A DNA stretch of 64,000 bases from Nitrospira sp. (GTDB lineage: Bacteria > Nitrospirota > Nitrospiria > Nitrospirales > Nitrospiraceae), in NCBI GenBank assembly GCA_029194535.1, contig JARFXR010000001.1, positions 496,001 through 560,000 on the forward strand, given 5' to 3'. Each line of letters begins with the position of its first letter. Position 1 is the first letter of the stretch. A program made the translations under genes and the position numbers. The notes beneath the pieces are model-generated. The model ran no database searches, was not told where the DNA came from, and saw nothing but the letters and a program-made list of their open reading frames with translations. Shown here piece after piece: positions 1-8,645 of the stretch.

Positions 1-1
1 G

Positions 2-1993
2 GTGACCTGGCCGCACGGTGGGTTCGGGACGATCATCATCGAACCGGTCGGTTCAACGTATCACGATCCGAAGACGGGCAAGCCGATTAGGAGCGGACCG
101 TTGGCCGACATCCGGACCGCCGAACCGGTGGGCTACGGAGTCAACGGCAGCTTCCGCGAGTTGCTGGTGCAGCTCAATGACACCGTGCCGCACACGGTGA
201 ACATCGTCACGGCGGGGAATCCCCCTGGGCAGCCGATCGAGGTGGCCCTCGAGGCCGGGAAAACCGTATCGTTCCCGATGCCGGAGAATATTCCGATGAC
301 GCCGATGCCCTTCCTCAACGGCGGGACTCATACGACAGGAGGCGGCTTGAATTTCAAGGCCGAACCTATCTCCAGCCGCTTGCTGTCGAATCCGGATGCG
401 TCCAAGCTGTTCAGCAGCGCCGTTCACGGCGATCCCTACACGCCGATGGTGCGCGCGTATCTGGGCGACACGGTGGTGTTCCGCCTGCTTCAGACCATGG
501 CGAACGAAACGATGGTCTGGACGCTGTCCGGCCATACGTATCTGACCGAACGCTATGCGGGCGACGCCAACCGGAAGAACTCGATTCATATCGGAATCGC
601 CGAACGCTACGATCTCGTGGTTCCGCAAGCCGGAGGCCCGCGGCTTCAGCCTGGGGACTACATCCACTTCAACGGCCGCACCTCCAAGCTCTCGGAAGGT
701 GCGTGGAGCATCATGCGGGTGCTGGATAAAGAAGCGCCGGACCTGCAGAAGCTGCCGGCCGGCTACAGCCGCAGGAACAACATCCCGCAGCCGCTTCCGG
801 TCTGTCCGCCGGACGCTCCGGTGAAAAGCTTCAACGTGGCGGCGTTGGATTATCCCTCGATGAAGCTGAATCTGAAGGCTCCTGATGTGATCGAAGTGGA
901 CTTCGAACGGACGATCCAAATGGTGAACCCCAACGCGAAGATCTACGCGTTGGAGGAGGAAGTCGCCAGGGTTGGCAGCGGGCTGCAGCCGATGCCACTG
1001 ACGTTGCGGGCCAATGTCGGAGACTGTCTCAAAATCAAACTGACCAACCGGATGAAGGAGGGTCGAGCCTCGTTCTCCGCCATCGGTTTGGCATTCGACC
1101 CCAAAGATTCGCTCGGGGCGAACGTCGGGAACAATCCCGGCGATCAGACGGTTTCGCCGGGAGAGAGCCGCACCTACACGTACTATGCGGACCCATTCCT
1201 GGGAGAGACCGCATCGCTGGTATGGGACTGGGGCAATGTGATGCTCAATCCTCGGAGCGGACTCTATGGAGCGGTGGTGATCGGTCCGAAGGGCGCCCAG
1301 TATCGGGATCCCAAGACCGGTGCAGATATCTCGACCAAGAACAGCTGGGTGGCCGATGTCATCGTAGACCGGACCATTCAGGGGTATGAGCACCGCGTCA
1401 ACTACCGCGATGTGGCGCTGTTCTTCCAGGACGAGGACAATATCATCGGGACGAGCTTCATGCCCTACGTGCAGAACACGGCGGGTTTGACCGCCGTCAA
1501 CTACCGTGCGGAACCCTATAGGTTCCGCCAGGACACCGGGTGCAGCCTGGGGAAGGTGTTCCAGCCCTGCGTGGTGGACAAGCCTGAGGATCCTGCGACC
1601 CCGATCATCGAGGCCCATGCCGGAGATCCGGTGCGGATCCACGTGTTTGGGGCCAGCAACGAGCAGAACGGCATGTTCAGCGTCGAACGTCATGAATGGC
1701 CGATCGAGCCCTTCATGCGCGGAGCCGACATGATCAGCGTGGTGGAGTTCTCAGGGTCTGAGACCCTGGATGCCTTCCTCCCTAGCGCCGGAGGCCCATT
1801 CCGAATGCCGGGCGACTATGTCTGGAGCAACCAGCGGCTGCCCTATTCGCAGTCCGGGCAATGGGGCTATCTGCGCGTGCTCCCTGCAGGCGACCAGCGC
1901 ATCAAAGGCCTATCGAGCATTCGTCCGGGGGTCAAGCAGGCCGACTCCGAGACTCCGCCTCGGATCGGTCCTGTGTCTTCCGTGATGCGCTGA
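2..1993 (+). CDS. Multicopper-oxidase-like cupredoxin protein, 5' partial
   Basis: The reading frame is open from the first bases, so the true start probably lies upstream; 663 residues are visible. The sequence has repeated cupredoxin signatures: phrases such as GLYGAVVIGP and a DPKTG loop, and paired 'PGDYxxxN...GxWxxLRVLP' segments near residues 215-245 and 605-635. These resemble the C-terminal strands of multicopper oxidase domains, and the length suggests four or more domains. In active oxidases the corresponding loop is HCHxxxH; here the two loops read GDYIHFNGR and GDYVWSNQR, so the usual type 1/trinuclear copper ligands are not evident in the part seen. It may be a structural relative, or a manganese-oxidase-like protein using other ligands. 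It ends 66 bp from the convergent HemD-like gene. Confidence 0.75.
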   Translation: MTWPHGGFGTIIIEPVGSTYHDPKTGKPIRSGPLADIRTAEPVGYGVNGSFRELLVQLNDTVPHTVNIVTAGNPPGQPIEVALEAGKTVSFPMPENIPMTPMPFLNGGTHTTGGGLNFKAEPISSRLLSNPDASKLFSSAVHGDPYTPMVRAYLGDTVVFRLLQTMANETMVWTLSGHTYLTERYAGDANRKNSIHIGIAERYDLVVPQAGGPRLQPGDYIHFNGRTSKLSEGAWSIMRVLDKEAPDLQKLPAGYSRRNNIPQPLPVCPPDAPVKSFNVAALDYPSMKLNLKAPDVIEVDFERTIQMVNPNAKIYALEEEVARVGSGLQPMPLTLRANVGDCLKIKLTNRMKEGRASFSAIGLAFDPKDSLGANVGNNPGDQTVSPGESRTYTYYADPFLGETASLVWDWGNVMLNPRSGLYGAVVIGPKGAQYRDPKTGADISTKNSWVADVIVDRTIQGYEHRVNYRDVALFFQDEDNIIGTSFMPYVQNTAGLTAVNYRAEPYRFRQDTGCSLGKVFQPCVVDKPEDPATPIIEAHAGDPVRIHVFGASNEQNGMFSVERHEWPIEPFMRGADMISVVEFSGSETLDAFLPSAGGPFRMPGDYVWSNQRLPYSQSGQWGYLRVLPAGDQRIKGLSSIRPGVKQADSETPPRIGPVSSVMR

Positions 1994-2016
1994 TCGGATC
2001 TGCCGGCGCGATCGAC

Positions 2017-2047
2017 GGGGGGAAACCCGTGGCCCGGGTTTCCCCCC
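2017..2047. terminator. Strong hairpin between convergent genes
   Basis: A G-run/AAACCCG arm at 2017-2029 pairs with its complement at 2035-2047 across a short loop. It sits between the convergent stops at 1993 and 2060. No T-run follows on the plus strand, so it may act as a bidirectional hairpin rather than a classical intrinsic terminator. Confidence 0.5.
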
Positions 2048-2059
2048 CCGCCTGATTAT

Positions 2060-3331
2060 CTATGCGCCTCGTTTTCTCTTGAGCAGGGCCGGCGCCACTG
2101 TCGCGGCTTCCTTGACCAGGATGCCCATCTTCGGATGGGAGGGTTCGACGTCGACCGGGATGTCGTAGTGCCTGAGGCGCTCGCTGGCGGTGGGCCCGAT
2201 GGAAGCCACCACCAGCCGCTGGCAGGCAGCTCGAAAGGTCTCGGTTCGGCCCGTGCGCTCGACCAACTGCATGACGTGATCAATCTGAGCCGCGTTCGTC
2301 ACCAACAGCACGTCGATCGCGCCCTGTACGATTTCCTCGATCGCTCCTGCAAGCGGCGCCGTGTCGACCGGCATAGCCCATCGGTAAACCGGCACGGCGA
2401 AGACGTCCGCTCCCCTGGTTTTGAGATCGTTGATCAGGTCTGGATTGGACATGCCGTATTCCTGCACGGCGATCCGCAACCCCTGCACAGGCCTGTAATA
2501 GTCGAGCGTCGCGACAACGTCCTGCCAGGTATTCGGTTCCGGCACGGTCAGATTCGATTCCACGCCGATATGTTTCAGCGCGGCCAGCGGTTTCGGCCCT
2601 CGTGTCACGATCATGGTGTGCTTCAGGGCGTCAATGAGTTGCGCGAGCGGGTAGCGGATTTGTAGGGTTTCGAGCAGCGCTCTGGTGCCGACGCCGGTGA
2701 GCAGGATCAGAATATCGATCTGGCGGAGCATGAGTTTCACGCCGAACCGAAGGACGGCGCCGTTATCCTGGAGCGGAATGGGAATTTCGCGAAGGGCCGG
2801 GGTCACCAGCGGCGTGCCGCCGGCGTGCTCGATCAGCCGGCCCATCTCCTTAGCCATGCGGCTCTCGAACGACAGCATGCGCAGCGTTCGTCCGGTCGTC
2901 TCGCCGTCTGCCGGCTGAGGCTTGACCGCTTCGGAGACCGGCGCCTGGCTCACAAGAGGAGCTTCGACGGAGCGAGGCTCGTCGGGATCACCGTCGATAG
3001 AGAGCAGTGCCACGACGTCCGCCAGTTCTTCGAGGAGAGGGTGGATGGCCGGCTCGTGCTCCGTCACGGTCGCCCCGAGCAAGTCCAGCCAGAACAGGCA
3101 GTGGTCGGCGTCGTTCGCCGCATCGCGCCGTCTGGCCGGGTCCTCTGTCTTCGAGGCTGACCGGGCAAGAGAACGGCAACTCGCGGCCAACAAGGCGGCT
3201 GCCTTGACGACCGAGGGTTCGAGCGCCAGAGTTTCAGGGGTTCTCGGAAGTGTGCCGAATAGCTTGAGCACGCCCACGGCCAATTGCCGGCTCTTGGTCC
3301 TGAGCAGCTCGGCCTGATCGGATCGAGTCAT
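2060..3331 (-). CDS. Uroporphyrinogen-III synthase-like protein with N-terminal helical bundle
   Basis: 423 residues. Residues about 150-415 look like the HemD family (tandem-domain uroporphyrinogen-III synthase, which cyclises hydroxymethylbilane): MLSFESRMAKEMGRLIEHAGG near the domain start, 'LTGVGTRALLE', and 'VVASIGPTASERLRHYDIPVDVEP' near the end, typical of the 'siGpvTaeaL...Gl.pdv.a' HemD motif. Residues about 1-115 are a separate alpha-helical region rich in Ala/Leu that resembles S23/Avd-type four-helix-bundle proteins ('LLAASCRSLARSA...RRRDAANDADHCLFWLDLLG'). Such a fusion is not part of ordinary HemD, which is about 250 residues. The ATG at 3331 is preceded by AGAAGG. It lies 45 bp downstream of the co-directional gene at 3377-4195, so the two may be co-transcribed. 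It could be a HemD paralogue with a non-haem role. Confidence 0.75.
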   Translation of the reverse strand: MTRSDQAELLRTKSRQLAVGVLKLFGTLPRTPETLALEPSVVKAAALLAASCRSLARSASKTEDPARRRDAANDADHCLFWLDLLGATVTEHEPAIHPLLEELADVVALLSIDGDPDEPRSVEAPLVSQAPVSEAVKPQPADGETTGRTLRMLSFESRMAKEMGRLIEHAGGTPLVTPALREIPIPLQDNGAVLRFGVKLMLRQIDILILLTGVGTRALLETLQIRYPLAQLIDALKHTMIVTRGPKPLAALKHIGVESNLTVPEPNTWQDVVATLDYYRPVQGLRIAVQEYGMSNPDLINDLKTRGADVFAVPVYRWAMPVDTAPLAGAIEEIVQGAIDVLLVTNAAQIDHVMQLVERTGRTETFRAACQRLVVASIGPTASERLRHYDIPVDVEPSHPKMGILVKEAATVAPALLKRKRGA

Positions 3332-3376
3332 GACCTTCTTGTACCATGACGGAAGAGGGATCCTCAGCGCAAACCA

Positions 3377-4195
3377 TTATTTCGCATCCCGCGCGCAACG
3401 AAAGCCGGTCGATTCGTTCCGGACGGTTGGATCGCTCTCCACGCGGGTGAAAATGCGGACCGTGGGGGTTTCATTCTGCCATCCGGACCCGCGAAGCACC
3501 CGCTTGGTTCCGTCGTCGGGCCCTCTGGGATTCTTACTGGGGCTTTTTTCGTAATACCGCGGATCGTACCAGTCGTGCACCCACTCCCAGACGTTTCCCG
3601 CCATGTCGTAGGCACCGTAGGGGCTCTTTCCCGCCTCATAACTCCCGACCGGCATGAGGGTCTTTTCTCCGATCCATTTTTGATTGAAGTTCAGATGCTT
3701 GTTGGTGGGTTCGACGTTCCCCCACGGGAAGCGGTGGTCGGTATTGCCCTTGGCGGCCTTTTCCCATTCGGCTTCCGTCGGCAGTCGTTTGCCCGCCCAG
3801 TGACAGTAGGCGTCCGCATCGGCCCAATCCACGTTTACGACCGGCCGGTTGGCAAGCATCTCGGAAACCGTCTCGCCTTGCCAGAGATTCCTAGTCGGAT
3901 TCTTTGGGTTTTGGGGCACGCGGTGGCCCGTGGCTTTGACAAATGCCTGATACCGAGCATTGGTCACTTCGTAGAGGTCGATCTCGTAGGAATCCAGGTA
4001 GACTTCGTGGCGGGGGTATTCATCCCGACCTCCGTCCCGATCTCCGGGTGGCACGCCCATCGGGAACGGTCCGGCCGGCACCTCCACCATCGGAGCCTCG
4101 TCGCCCCCGGACGATACCGCGTCGACCGCGCAAGCTGCAGGAGGTAGGCACAAGACGACGGCGACGATCAGCGACGAGAGCGAACACCACATCAT
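3377..4195 (-). CDS. Exported formylglycine-generating-enzyme-like (SUMF1/EgtB-fold) protein
   Basis: 272 residues starting at ATG 4195, chosen because AAGGAG lies just upstream; an upstream in-frame start at 4231 lacks this. It has an N-terminal hydrophobic signal segment ending near 'PPAACA'. The rest matches the FGE-sulfatase domain: 'MVEVPAGPFPMG', 'YPRHEVYLDSYEIDLYEVTN', 'KRLPTEAEWEKAA', 'GAYDMAGNVWEWVHDWYD', 'RVLRGSGW', and a terminal 'GFRCARD'. True sulfatase-activating enzymes carry a redox Cys pair after the RGGSW segment; here that stretch (RGSGWQNETPTVR) has none, so formylglycine synthesis is unlikely. Many SUMF1-domain proteins of this type are of unknown function. Downstream on the same strand is the HemD-like gene. 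Confidence 0.85.
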   Translation of the reverse strand: MMWCSLSSLIVAVVLCLPPAACAVDAVSSGGDEAPMVEVPAGPFPMGVPPGDRDGGRDEYPRHEVYLDSYEIDLYEVTNARYQAFVKATGHRVPQNPKNPTRNLWQGETVSEMLANRPVVNVDWADADAYCHWAGKRLPTEAEWEKAAKGNTDHRFPWGNVEPTNKHLNFNQKWIGEKTLMPVGSYEAGKSPYGAYDMAGNVWEWVHDWYDPRYYEKSPSKNPRGPDDGTKRVLRGSGWQNETPTVRIFTRVESDPTVRNESTGFRCARDAK

Positions 4196-4286
4196 GCAAT
4201 TCTCCTTGTTGGGATGGCTGGTACACGGCATCGTAACACAGCCGTCCGACGGTTCGCAGCCGGATCAGCCGCGCCGGAAAATCGAA

Positions 4287-4315
4287 TTGACGACGGAGCG
4301 GGCGTTACCTACTAT
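4287..4315 (+). promoter_or_regulatory. Possible sigma70 promoter for the VOC gene
   Basis: TTGACG at 4287-4292 and TACTAT at 4310-4315 are separated by 17 bp, about 20 bp before the ATG at 4335. TATAAC at 4313-4318 is an alternative -10 with longer spacing. The call rests on sequence only. Confidence 0.4.
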
Positions 4316-4334
4316 AACGGGCGGAGAGACCGGT

Positions 4335-4772
4335 ATGGATGTTCCCGCTCATCGTGGCTTGCGGCATGTGGCGCTCCGCGTCACCAACTTGACACGCTCC
4401 CGGGCCTTTTATGAGCAGCTGTTGGGAATGGCGGTGGTATGGGAACCGGATGCCGACAATGTGTATTTCAGCTCCGGGACGGACAATCTGGCGTTGCATC
4501 AAATCAGCCCGGGCGAACTGCAGGCCTATTCTGCGGCGACCGGGCAGCTGTTGGATCATCTGGGCGTGATCGTCGAGAGCCCCCAAGCGGTCGATCGCAT
4601 GTATGCCGCGATTGAGCCGAAGCTCGCCTCACTGGGAGGAGCGATCACCAAGAAACCGAAGCAGCATCGAGACGGCAGCTACTCGTTTTACTTCTCCGAT
4701 CCCGACGGCAACGTCATTCAAGCGCTGTACGAACCGACCATCAGCAGGCTGCGGTTCAGTGCTGAGACATGA
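4335..4772 (+). CDS. VOC-superfamily (glyoxalase/dioxygenase fold) protein
   Basis: 145 residues from ATG 4335, preceded by GGAGAG. It shows the paired beta-alpha-beta-beta-beta pattern of vicinal-oxygen-chelate enzymes: 'GLRHVALRVTNLTRSRAFYEQLLGM', 'LALHQISPGE', 'LDHLGVIVES' and 'YFSDPDGNVIQALYEP'. Candidate metal ligands are the His in RHVAL, LALH and DHLG and the Glu in ALYE, so a divalent metal centre is plausible. The substrate cannot be told from sequence: glyoxalase I, extradiol dioxygenase and fosfomycin-resistance proteins all share the fold. The frame is open upstream to 4194, but the domain begins at this start. Confidence 0.85.
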   Translation: MDVPAHRGLRHVALRVTNLTRSRAFYEQLLGMAVVWEPDADNVYFSSGTDNLALHQISPGELQAYSAATGQLLDHLGVIVESPQAVDRMYAAIEPKLASLGGAITKKPKQHRDGSYSFYFSDPDGNVIQALYEPTISRLRFSAET

Positions 4773-4998
4773 GTGCCGAGAAAGGCGATTGTGCCGGGAG
4801 GATGCACAGCAAGCACGTTCGAGGATCTTATCACCCCTCGCATTCGTACGTCGCTCGTGACACCCGGTATGTTGACGCTGCAGGTTGCACAGTCTGATGA
4901 GCCTTGCACAGGAAGTTTCTCCTATTCTCGGCGGTCTAATATCAGCCGTCCAACGCCGCCGCGCGGAACAGGTTTGACATGACAGCGAGTCTCCTCGT

Positions 4999-5023
4999 CT
5001 CAGCACTCAGCACTCGGCACTCG
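4999..5023 (+). repeat. Short tandem CAGCACT-type repeat just before a start codon
   Basis: Three imperfect 7-8 bp units (CTCAGCACT / CAGCACTCG / GCACTCG) lie directly before the ATG at 5029, where a Shine-Dalgarno sequence would be expected; none is seen there. The rest of the 256-bp gap 4773-5028 shows no gene. Confidence 0.5.
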
Positions 5024-5028
5024 ACGCT

Positions 5029-6660
5029 ATGAGCCGCATCTGGGATTACTATCCGAGGCAGCATTATCTGAGTCTCGTGCCGTGGGTCTGGGTCCAGTTG
5101 GAAAGCGGCGAGCCGCCCGGTCCCTTTCCCTTCATCGGCGGTGCGGGCTCCGACGTCATCGCGAGCCTTCATGAAGCGCACAGCCTGCTCGCCAGTTCCA
5201 TCGACACCGCTATCAGCGATGTCTTCTCCAAGCGGGCGCCCCTGGATGATCCGGACCGCCGCCGACGATTGGAAGACGCCTATTCGGAACTCGTCGCCGC
5301 ACGGCCATATCTGCAACGACATATCGCCTGCGGGCGCAAGCCCGACGGCAGCTTTCACTGGGAGTTTCCGACTGATCCGACGAAGTCGTCTACGGTGACG
5401 AACGGAGGACTGCGGATTTTTCATTCGGTGAGGCGGCAGGCGATCCCGATCGCCTTCGAGCAGCGCCCGCTCGGTCCCGTGATCGGGAAAGTCCTCGGCA
5501 TGCTGAACGGCACGCGACAGGTGGAAGAAATCAAGACGGTCGTCTCCACGTCGTCGCGGGAGTCGCAGGTCGTGCTCATTCGACTGATGGAGGCCTTCCA
5601 TCAATATGAGTGTCTCGTCAGCTCGCCCCAGGTCGCGGTCCGGCAGCAGTGGTTCGAAGCCGTGCAGGATCAGGACACAGTCCATCTCGGCCATGCCGCC
5701 TTGCTGTATCGGCAACAGGAGCAGGCGCTGCTCTTCGACCCCTGGCTGCTGCCCTGGTACGCCGAATCGTCCGTGCCGTCTCCCTGGGGTCCGCTGTTGC
5801 CCAAGCCGGCCGCCGTGTTCCTGACCCACGATCATGACGACCATGTGGACCCGCGCACACTCCTGCATCTTCCCAAGGAGACGCCCATCATCGTGCCGAG
5901 CCGGCGCAACCGCAAGCAATTGTTCTACGACTATCTGTCGCTGCTCCGGGAGTTGGGATTCGCTCACGTGATTGAGCTGGCTCACGGCGAGGCCTGGTCT
6001 TTCGAAGGAGGAGCCGTCGTCTCGGTTCCGTTCTACGGGGAAGATCCCTGTGACCTGGAGATGCCGCGAAACTGTTATCTGATCAGCGACCGAGGCTACA
6101 ATGTTCTAGTGCATGCCGACAGCGGTCCGACCAACGACGGACGTTCCGCCCTGAAGGAGAATATTCTCGCCCGGCTGGTCGACAAGTACGGGCCGATCCC
6201 CCTCGTGTTCGCCTCGCAGCAGCAATTGCTGGAACTCCGGAGTCATGCCGCGCATGCGGCCCTGTCCCATCCGGGCAAGTGGCTCGACATCGGCGAGAAC
6301 GGCTACCTCACCAACGCATACCTGGCCGAGATCTGCGCGGCGGCCCGCGCAAAAGCGCTTGTCTCGTACGCCACCGGAGGTGCCGATTGGTACCCCGATC
6401 ACTTGTCCTTTATGTTCAGTCGGAGAAATCCCGCGAGAACGGCGCTGCTCACGGCGCATTGGGAGCCTCCGGAAAATCTGAAAGCCTTTCTCGCTCCTCT
6501 AGGTTGCGGGTATCATTATGCCCAGGCATTCGACCGGTATCGGCTGACCCAGGAGGGGACGATCGACGTCCGGTCGGCGGGTGGAAGGCTTGAGCCGATG
6601 ACCTTATACACGGCGGCGTTCGGAGAACCGGTCTTCATGCAGACGGGGCGGCGGTCGTAG
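5029..6660 (+). CDS. PqqD-like plus metallo-beta-lactamase-fold protein
   Basis: 543 residues. Residues about 145-200 ('GPVIGKVLGMLNGTRQVEEIKTVV...') look like a PqqD-like winged helix, the fold used as a peptide-recognition element in RiPP systems. Residues about 225-510 form an MBL fold with an intact HxHxDH metal motif (THDHDDHVDP, near residue 266) and a later 'VLVHADSGPTNDG' that would supply the bridging Asp. MBL proteins with this motif and substrate-binding C-terminal half include UlaG-like lactonases and the N-acetylneuraminate-monooxygenase-type family. Neighbours (VOC protein, nucleotide-sugar epimerase) do not fix a substrate. No radical-SAM or precursor peptide gene is visible next to it. 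Confidence 0.75.
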   Translation: MSRIWDYYPRQHYLSLVPWVWVQLESGEPPGPFPFIGGAGSDVIASLHEAHSLLASSIDTAISDVFSKRAPLDDPDRRRRLEDAYSELVAARPYLQRHIACGRKPDGSFHWEFPTDPTKSSTVTNGGLRIFHSVRRQAIPIAFEQRPLGPVIGKVLGMLNGTRQVEEIKTVVSTSSRESQVVLIRLMEAFHQYECLVSSPQVAVRQQWFEAVQDQDTVHLGHAALLYRQQEQALLFDPWLLPWYAESSVPSPWGPLLPKPAAVFLTHDHDDHVDPRTLLHLPKETPIIVPSRRNRKQLFYDYLSLLRELGFAHVIELAHGEAWSFEGGAVVSVPFYGEDPCDLEMPRNCYLISDRGYNVLVHADSGPTNDGRSALKENILARLVDKYGPIPLVFASQQQLLELRSHAAHAALSHPGKWLDIGENGYLTNAYLAEICAAARAKALVSYATGGADWYPDHLSFMFSRRNPARTALLTAHWEPPENLKAFLAPLGCGYHYAQAFDRYRLTQEGTIDVRSAGGRLEPMTLYTAAFGEPVFMQTGRRS

Positions 6661-6690
6661 CGGCAGGCATGCCGAGGGAGAGGATGGCGG

Positions 6691-7713
6691 ATGGGTGATT
6701 CCAATAGAGTGATTCTCGTCACGGGAGCCGGCGGTTTTATCGGCTTCCACGTCGTCAAGCGGTTGATCGCGCGAGGCGATTCCGTGATCGGCCTCGACAA
6801 CATCAACGACTACTATGACGTTCGACTCAAGCAAGCGCGTTTAGCCCAGTTGGCCTCGTTGGACCGGTACCAGTTCGTGAAGCTCGACCTGGCCAATCGG
6901 CTGGGCATGAAGGAGCTGTTCGCCGAACATCCGATCAAGCGGGTCGTTCATCTGGCGGCGCAGGCCGGCGTCCGGTATTCCCTGGTCAACCCCCATGCGT
7001 ATACCGACAGCAACATCGAAGGCTTCATGAACGTGCTCGAAGGGTGCCGGCGTAGCAGGATCGAACACCTGGTCTATGCCTCGTCGAGCTCCGTCTACGG
7101 GGGCAACACCCAGATGCCCTTTTCCATACACGACAATGTAGACCATCCGGTCTCCCTCTATGCGGCCAGCAAAAAGGCCAACGAGTTGATGGCTCATTCT
7201 TACGCGCATCTGTACCGCATTCCCTGTACCGGGCTCCGATTTTTCACCGTCTATGGTCCTTGGGGGCGGCCCGACATGGCGCTCTTCATTTTCACGAAGG
7301 CCATCCTGGAAGGGGAGCCGATCGACGTCTTCAACCATGGAAAGATGAGTCGTGATTTCACCTATATCGACGACATCGTCGAAGGGGTCGTACGCACGCT
7401 GGATCGGCCGGCGGAGCCGAATCCCCAGTGGACGGGTGACTCTCCGGATCCCGGAACCAGTTCAGCCCCCGCCCGGGTCTACAACATCGGCAATCATCAG
7501 CCGGTGGCGCTGCTGCGGTTCATCGAGGTGTTGGAACAGGCCGTCGGCAAGAAAGCGGAGAAGCGGCTGCTGCCGTTGCAGTCGGGGGATGTGCCGGCGA
7601 CCTATGCGGACATCGACGACCTCGCGAGAGACGTCGGATTCAAGCCTGCGACGCCGATCGAAGTGGGTATTCCGCGCTTTGTTGAATGGTATCGCGGGTT
7701 CTATAAAGTCTAG
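6691..7713 (+). CDS. UDP-glucuronate 4-epimerase-type NAD-dependent epimerase
   Basis: 340 residues, an extended short-chain dehydrogenase/reductase. It has the NAD-binding GAGGFIG (residues 12-18), the '[18 protein letters not shown]' segment typical of UDP-glucuronate 4-epimerases (CapI/LspL type), catalytic Ser region '[10 protein letters not shown]', the YxxxK motif in '[10 protein letters not shown]', and '[19 protein letters not shown]' for sugar-nucleotide binding. It should interconvert UDP-glucuronate and UDP-galacturonate for surface polysaccharide in the cytoplasm. The donor UDP-glucuronate could come from the Ugd encoded at 31668-33002. GAGGATGG precedes the ATG. Confidence 0.9.
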   Translation: MGDSNRVILVTGAGGFIGFHVVKRLIARGDSVIGLDNINDYYDVRLKQARLAQLASLDRYQFVKLDLANRLGMKELFAEHPIKRVVHLAAQAGVRYSLVNPHAYTDSNIEGFMNVLEGCRRSRIEHLVYASSSSVYGGNTQMPFSIHDNVDHPVSLYAASKKANELMAHSYAHLYRIPCTGLRFFTVYGPWGRPDMALFIFTKAILEGEPIDVFNHGKMSRDFTYIDDIVEGVVRTLDRPAEPNPQWTGDSPDPGTSSAPARVYNIGNHQPVALLRFIEVLEQAVGKKAEKRLLPLQSGDVPATYADIDDLARDVGFKPATPIEVGIPRFVEWYRGFYKV

Positions 7714-7918
7714 GGCGCATCTCGTCTGACGAACGGCACGCCGGCTCGACCGGGCCATAGTGCGTCGCACATTGAATGTTTCTGTGCCGCTCGCTATCGG
7801 CCGGGCGCGACTCCAAAACAGCGCCGCAGCGTCGCAATGCCGTCGTATCCGGCACCTTCCTCGACAACATTCCAAGATCTTATGGCAGGGCTAGCACGCC
7901 GACAGTGGAAAAGGGAAC

Positions 7919-7945
7919 GTGCTGCCCGGATGGGGCGGGCAGCAC
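7919..7945 (-). terminator. Hairpin terminator candidate downstream of 7953-8534
   Basis: A perfect 10-bp stem (GTGCTGCCCG and its complement CGGGCAGCAC) sits just past the stop of the minus-strand gene; on that strand it is followed by GTTCCCTTTT. The gap 7714-7918 shows no other feature I can support. Confidence 0.55.
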
Positions 7946-7952
7946 TCAGGCC

Positions 7953-8534
7953 TTAGAGACAGCCGACCGGAACGAATCCCGTGCCGAACATCCGGCTCAA
8001 TGCCAGCCAGCGGGTGTTGTCATAGAAGGAATAACTGGGGCCCCGCTGATTCTGTGCGGAGAGATCTCCTCCATAGGACGGGTCTGATCCGAAGAACATC
8101 CCGCCTCGCGTCTTCTGGTTCAGGTGAAGCCATTCGCTGTACATGGAGCAGACCTCTGCATGCACCGTTCCGGATGAGGCCACGCTGGCGTGCCAGTCCT
8201 TGGCCCAATCAGGCGTCGCCGGCGATCCCGACGGACCGACGGCCCGATCCACCGGAGGCACGTCGTATTGCGGGGCTGCGGCGACCGGAGCGCGGTAGGT
8301 CGGCATCGACTCCAGAGATGGCACGACCGACAGAGGCTTCAATTCCATCGGCGTGCAGCCGACTCGGTTCTTGCTGACCTTATTGGTATAGAGGACGGTG
8401 CCGTCCGGGAGCGGACAACTCCACATGGTGCCGAGATCGACGTCCGTCTGCTCCAAGGCATTCGACATCGCCGGCGTCACCGCCCACATCATCGCCATGG
8501 TCGCCACGACCCGGTACACATCGCGTGGCCGCAT
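7953..8534 (-). CDS. Exported protein with DUF4124-like segment
   Basis: 193 residues from ATG 8534, preceded by AGGGGAGGT. It has a signal peptide (MRPRDVYRVVATMAMMWAV...) with cleavage near 'MSNALE'. Residues about 35-65 ('MWSCPLPDGTVLYTNKVSKNRVGC') resemble DUF4124, a short beta-rich domain in exported proteins typically written as 'Y.C.dadG...Ysn..p...C'. The remainder is Pro-rich and then a Trp/Tyr-rich stretch with 'FYDNTRWLALSRMFG'. No catalytic motif is seen and the role is unknown. It stands alone on its strand with its own terminator-like hairpin downstream. Confidence 0.7.
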   Translation of the reverse strand: MRPRDVYRVVATMAMMWAVTPAMSNALEQTDVDLGTMWSCPLPDGTVLYTNKVSKNRVGCTPMELKPLSVVPSLESMPTYRAPVAAAPQYDVPPVDRAVGPSGSPATPDWAKDWHASVASSGTVHAEVCSMYSEWLHLNQKTRGGMFFGSDPSYGGDLSAQNQRGPSYSFYDNTRWLALSRMFGTGFVPVGCL

Positions 8535-8645
8535 AAAGCACCTCCCCTGAATTCGTAAGACAATCAGCGTTGACACGTGCAAATCGTCCACTTCGAACGA
8601 TCCACCATCGGTGCCGACAAGCTATGCCACCGGCTCGCGCAGCGT

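Noticed and set aside
53-1693. 546-residue open frame on the minus strand
   Set aside because: Lies wholly antisense to the multicopper-oxidase-like gene; composition is His/Arg/Gly/Val-rich, as expected for a complementary frame of GC-rich coding DNA, with no domain.
3377-4195. Assignment as a true sulfatase-activating formylglycine-generating enzyme
   Set aside because: The C-terminal redox Cys pair is absent and no sulfatase is adjacent.
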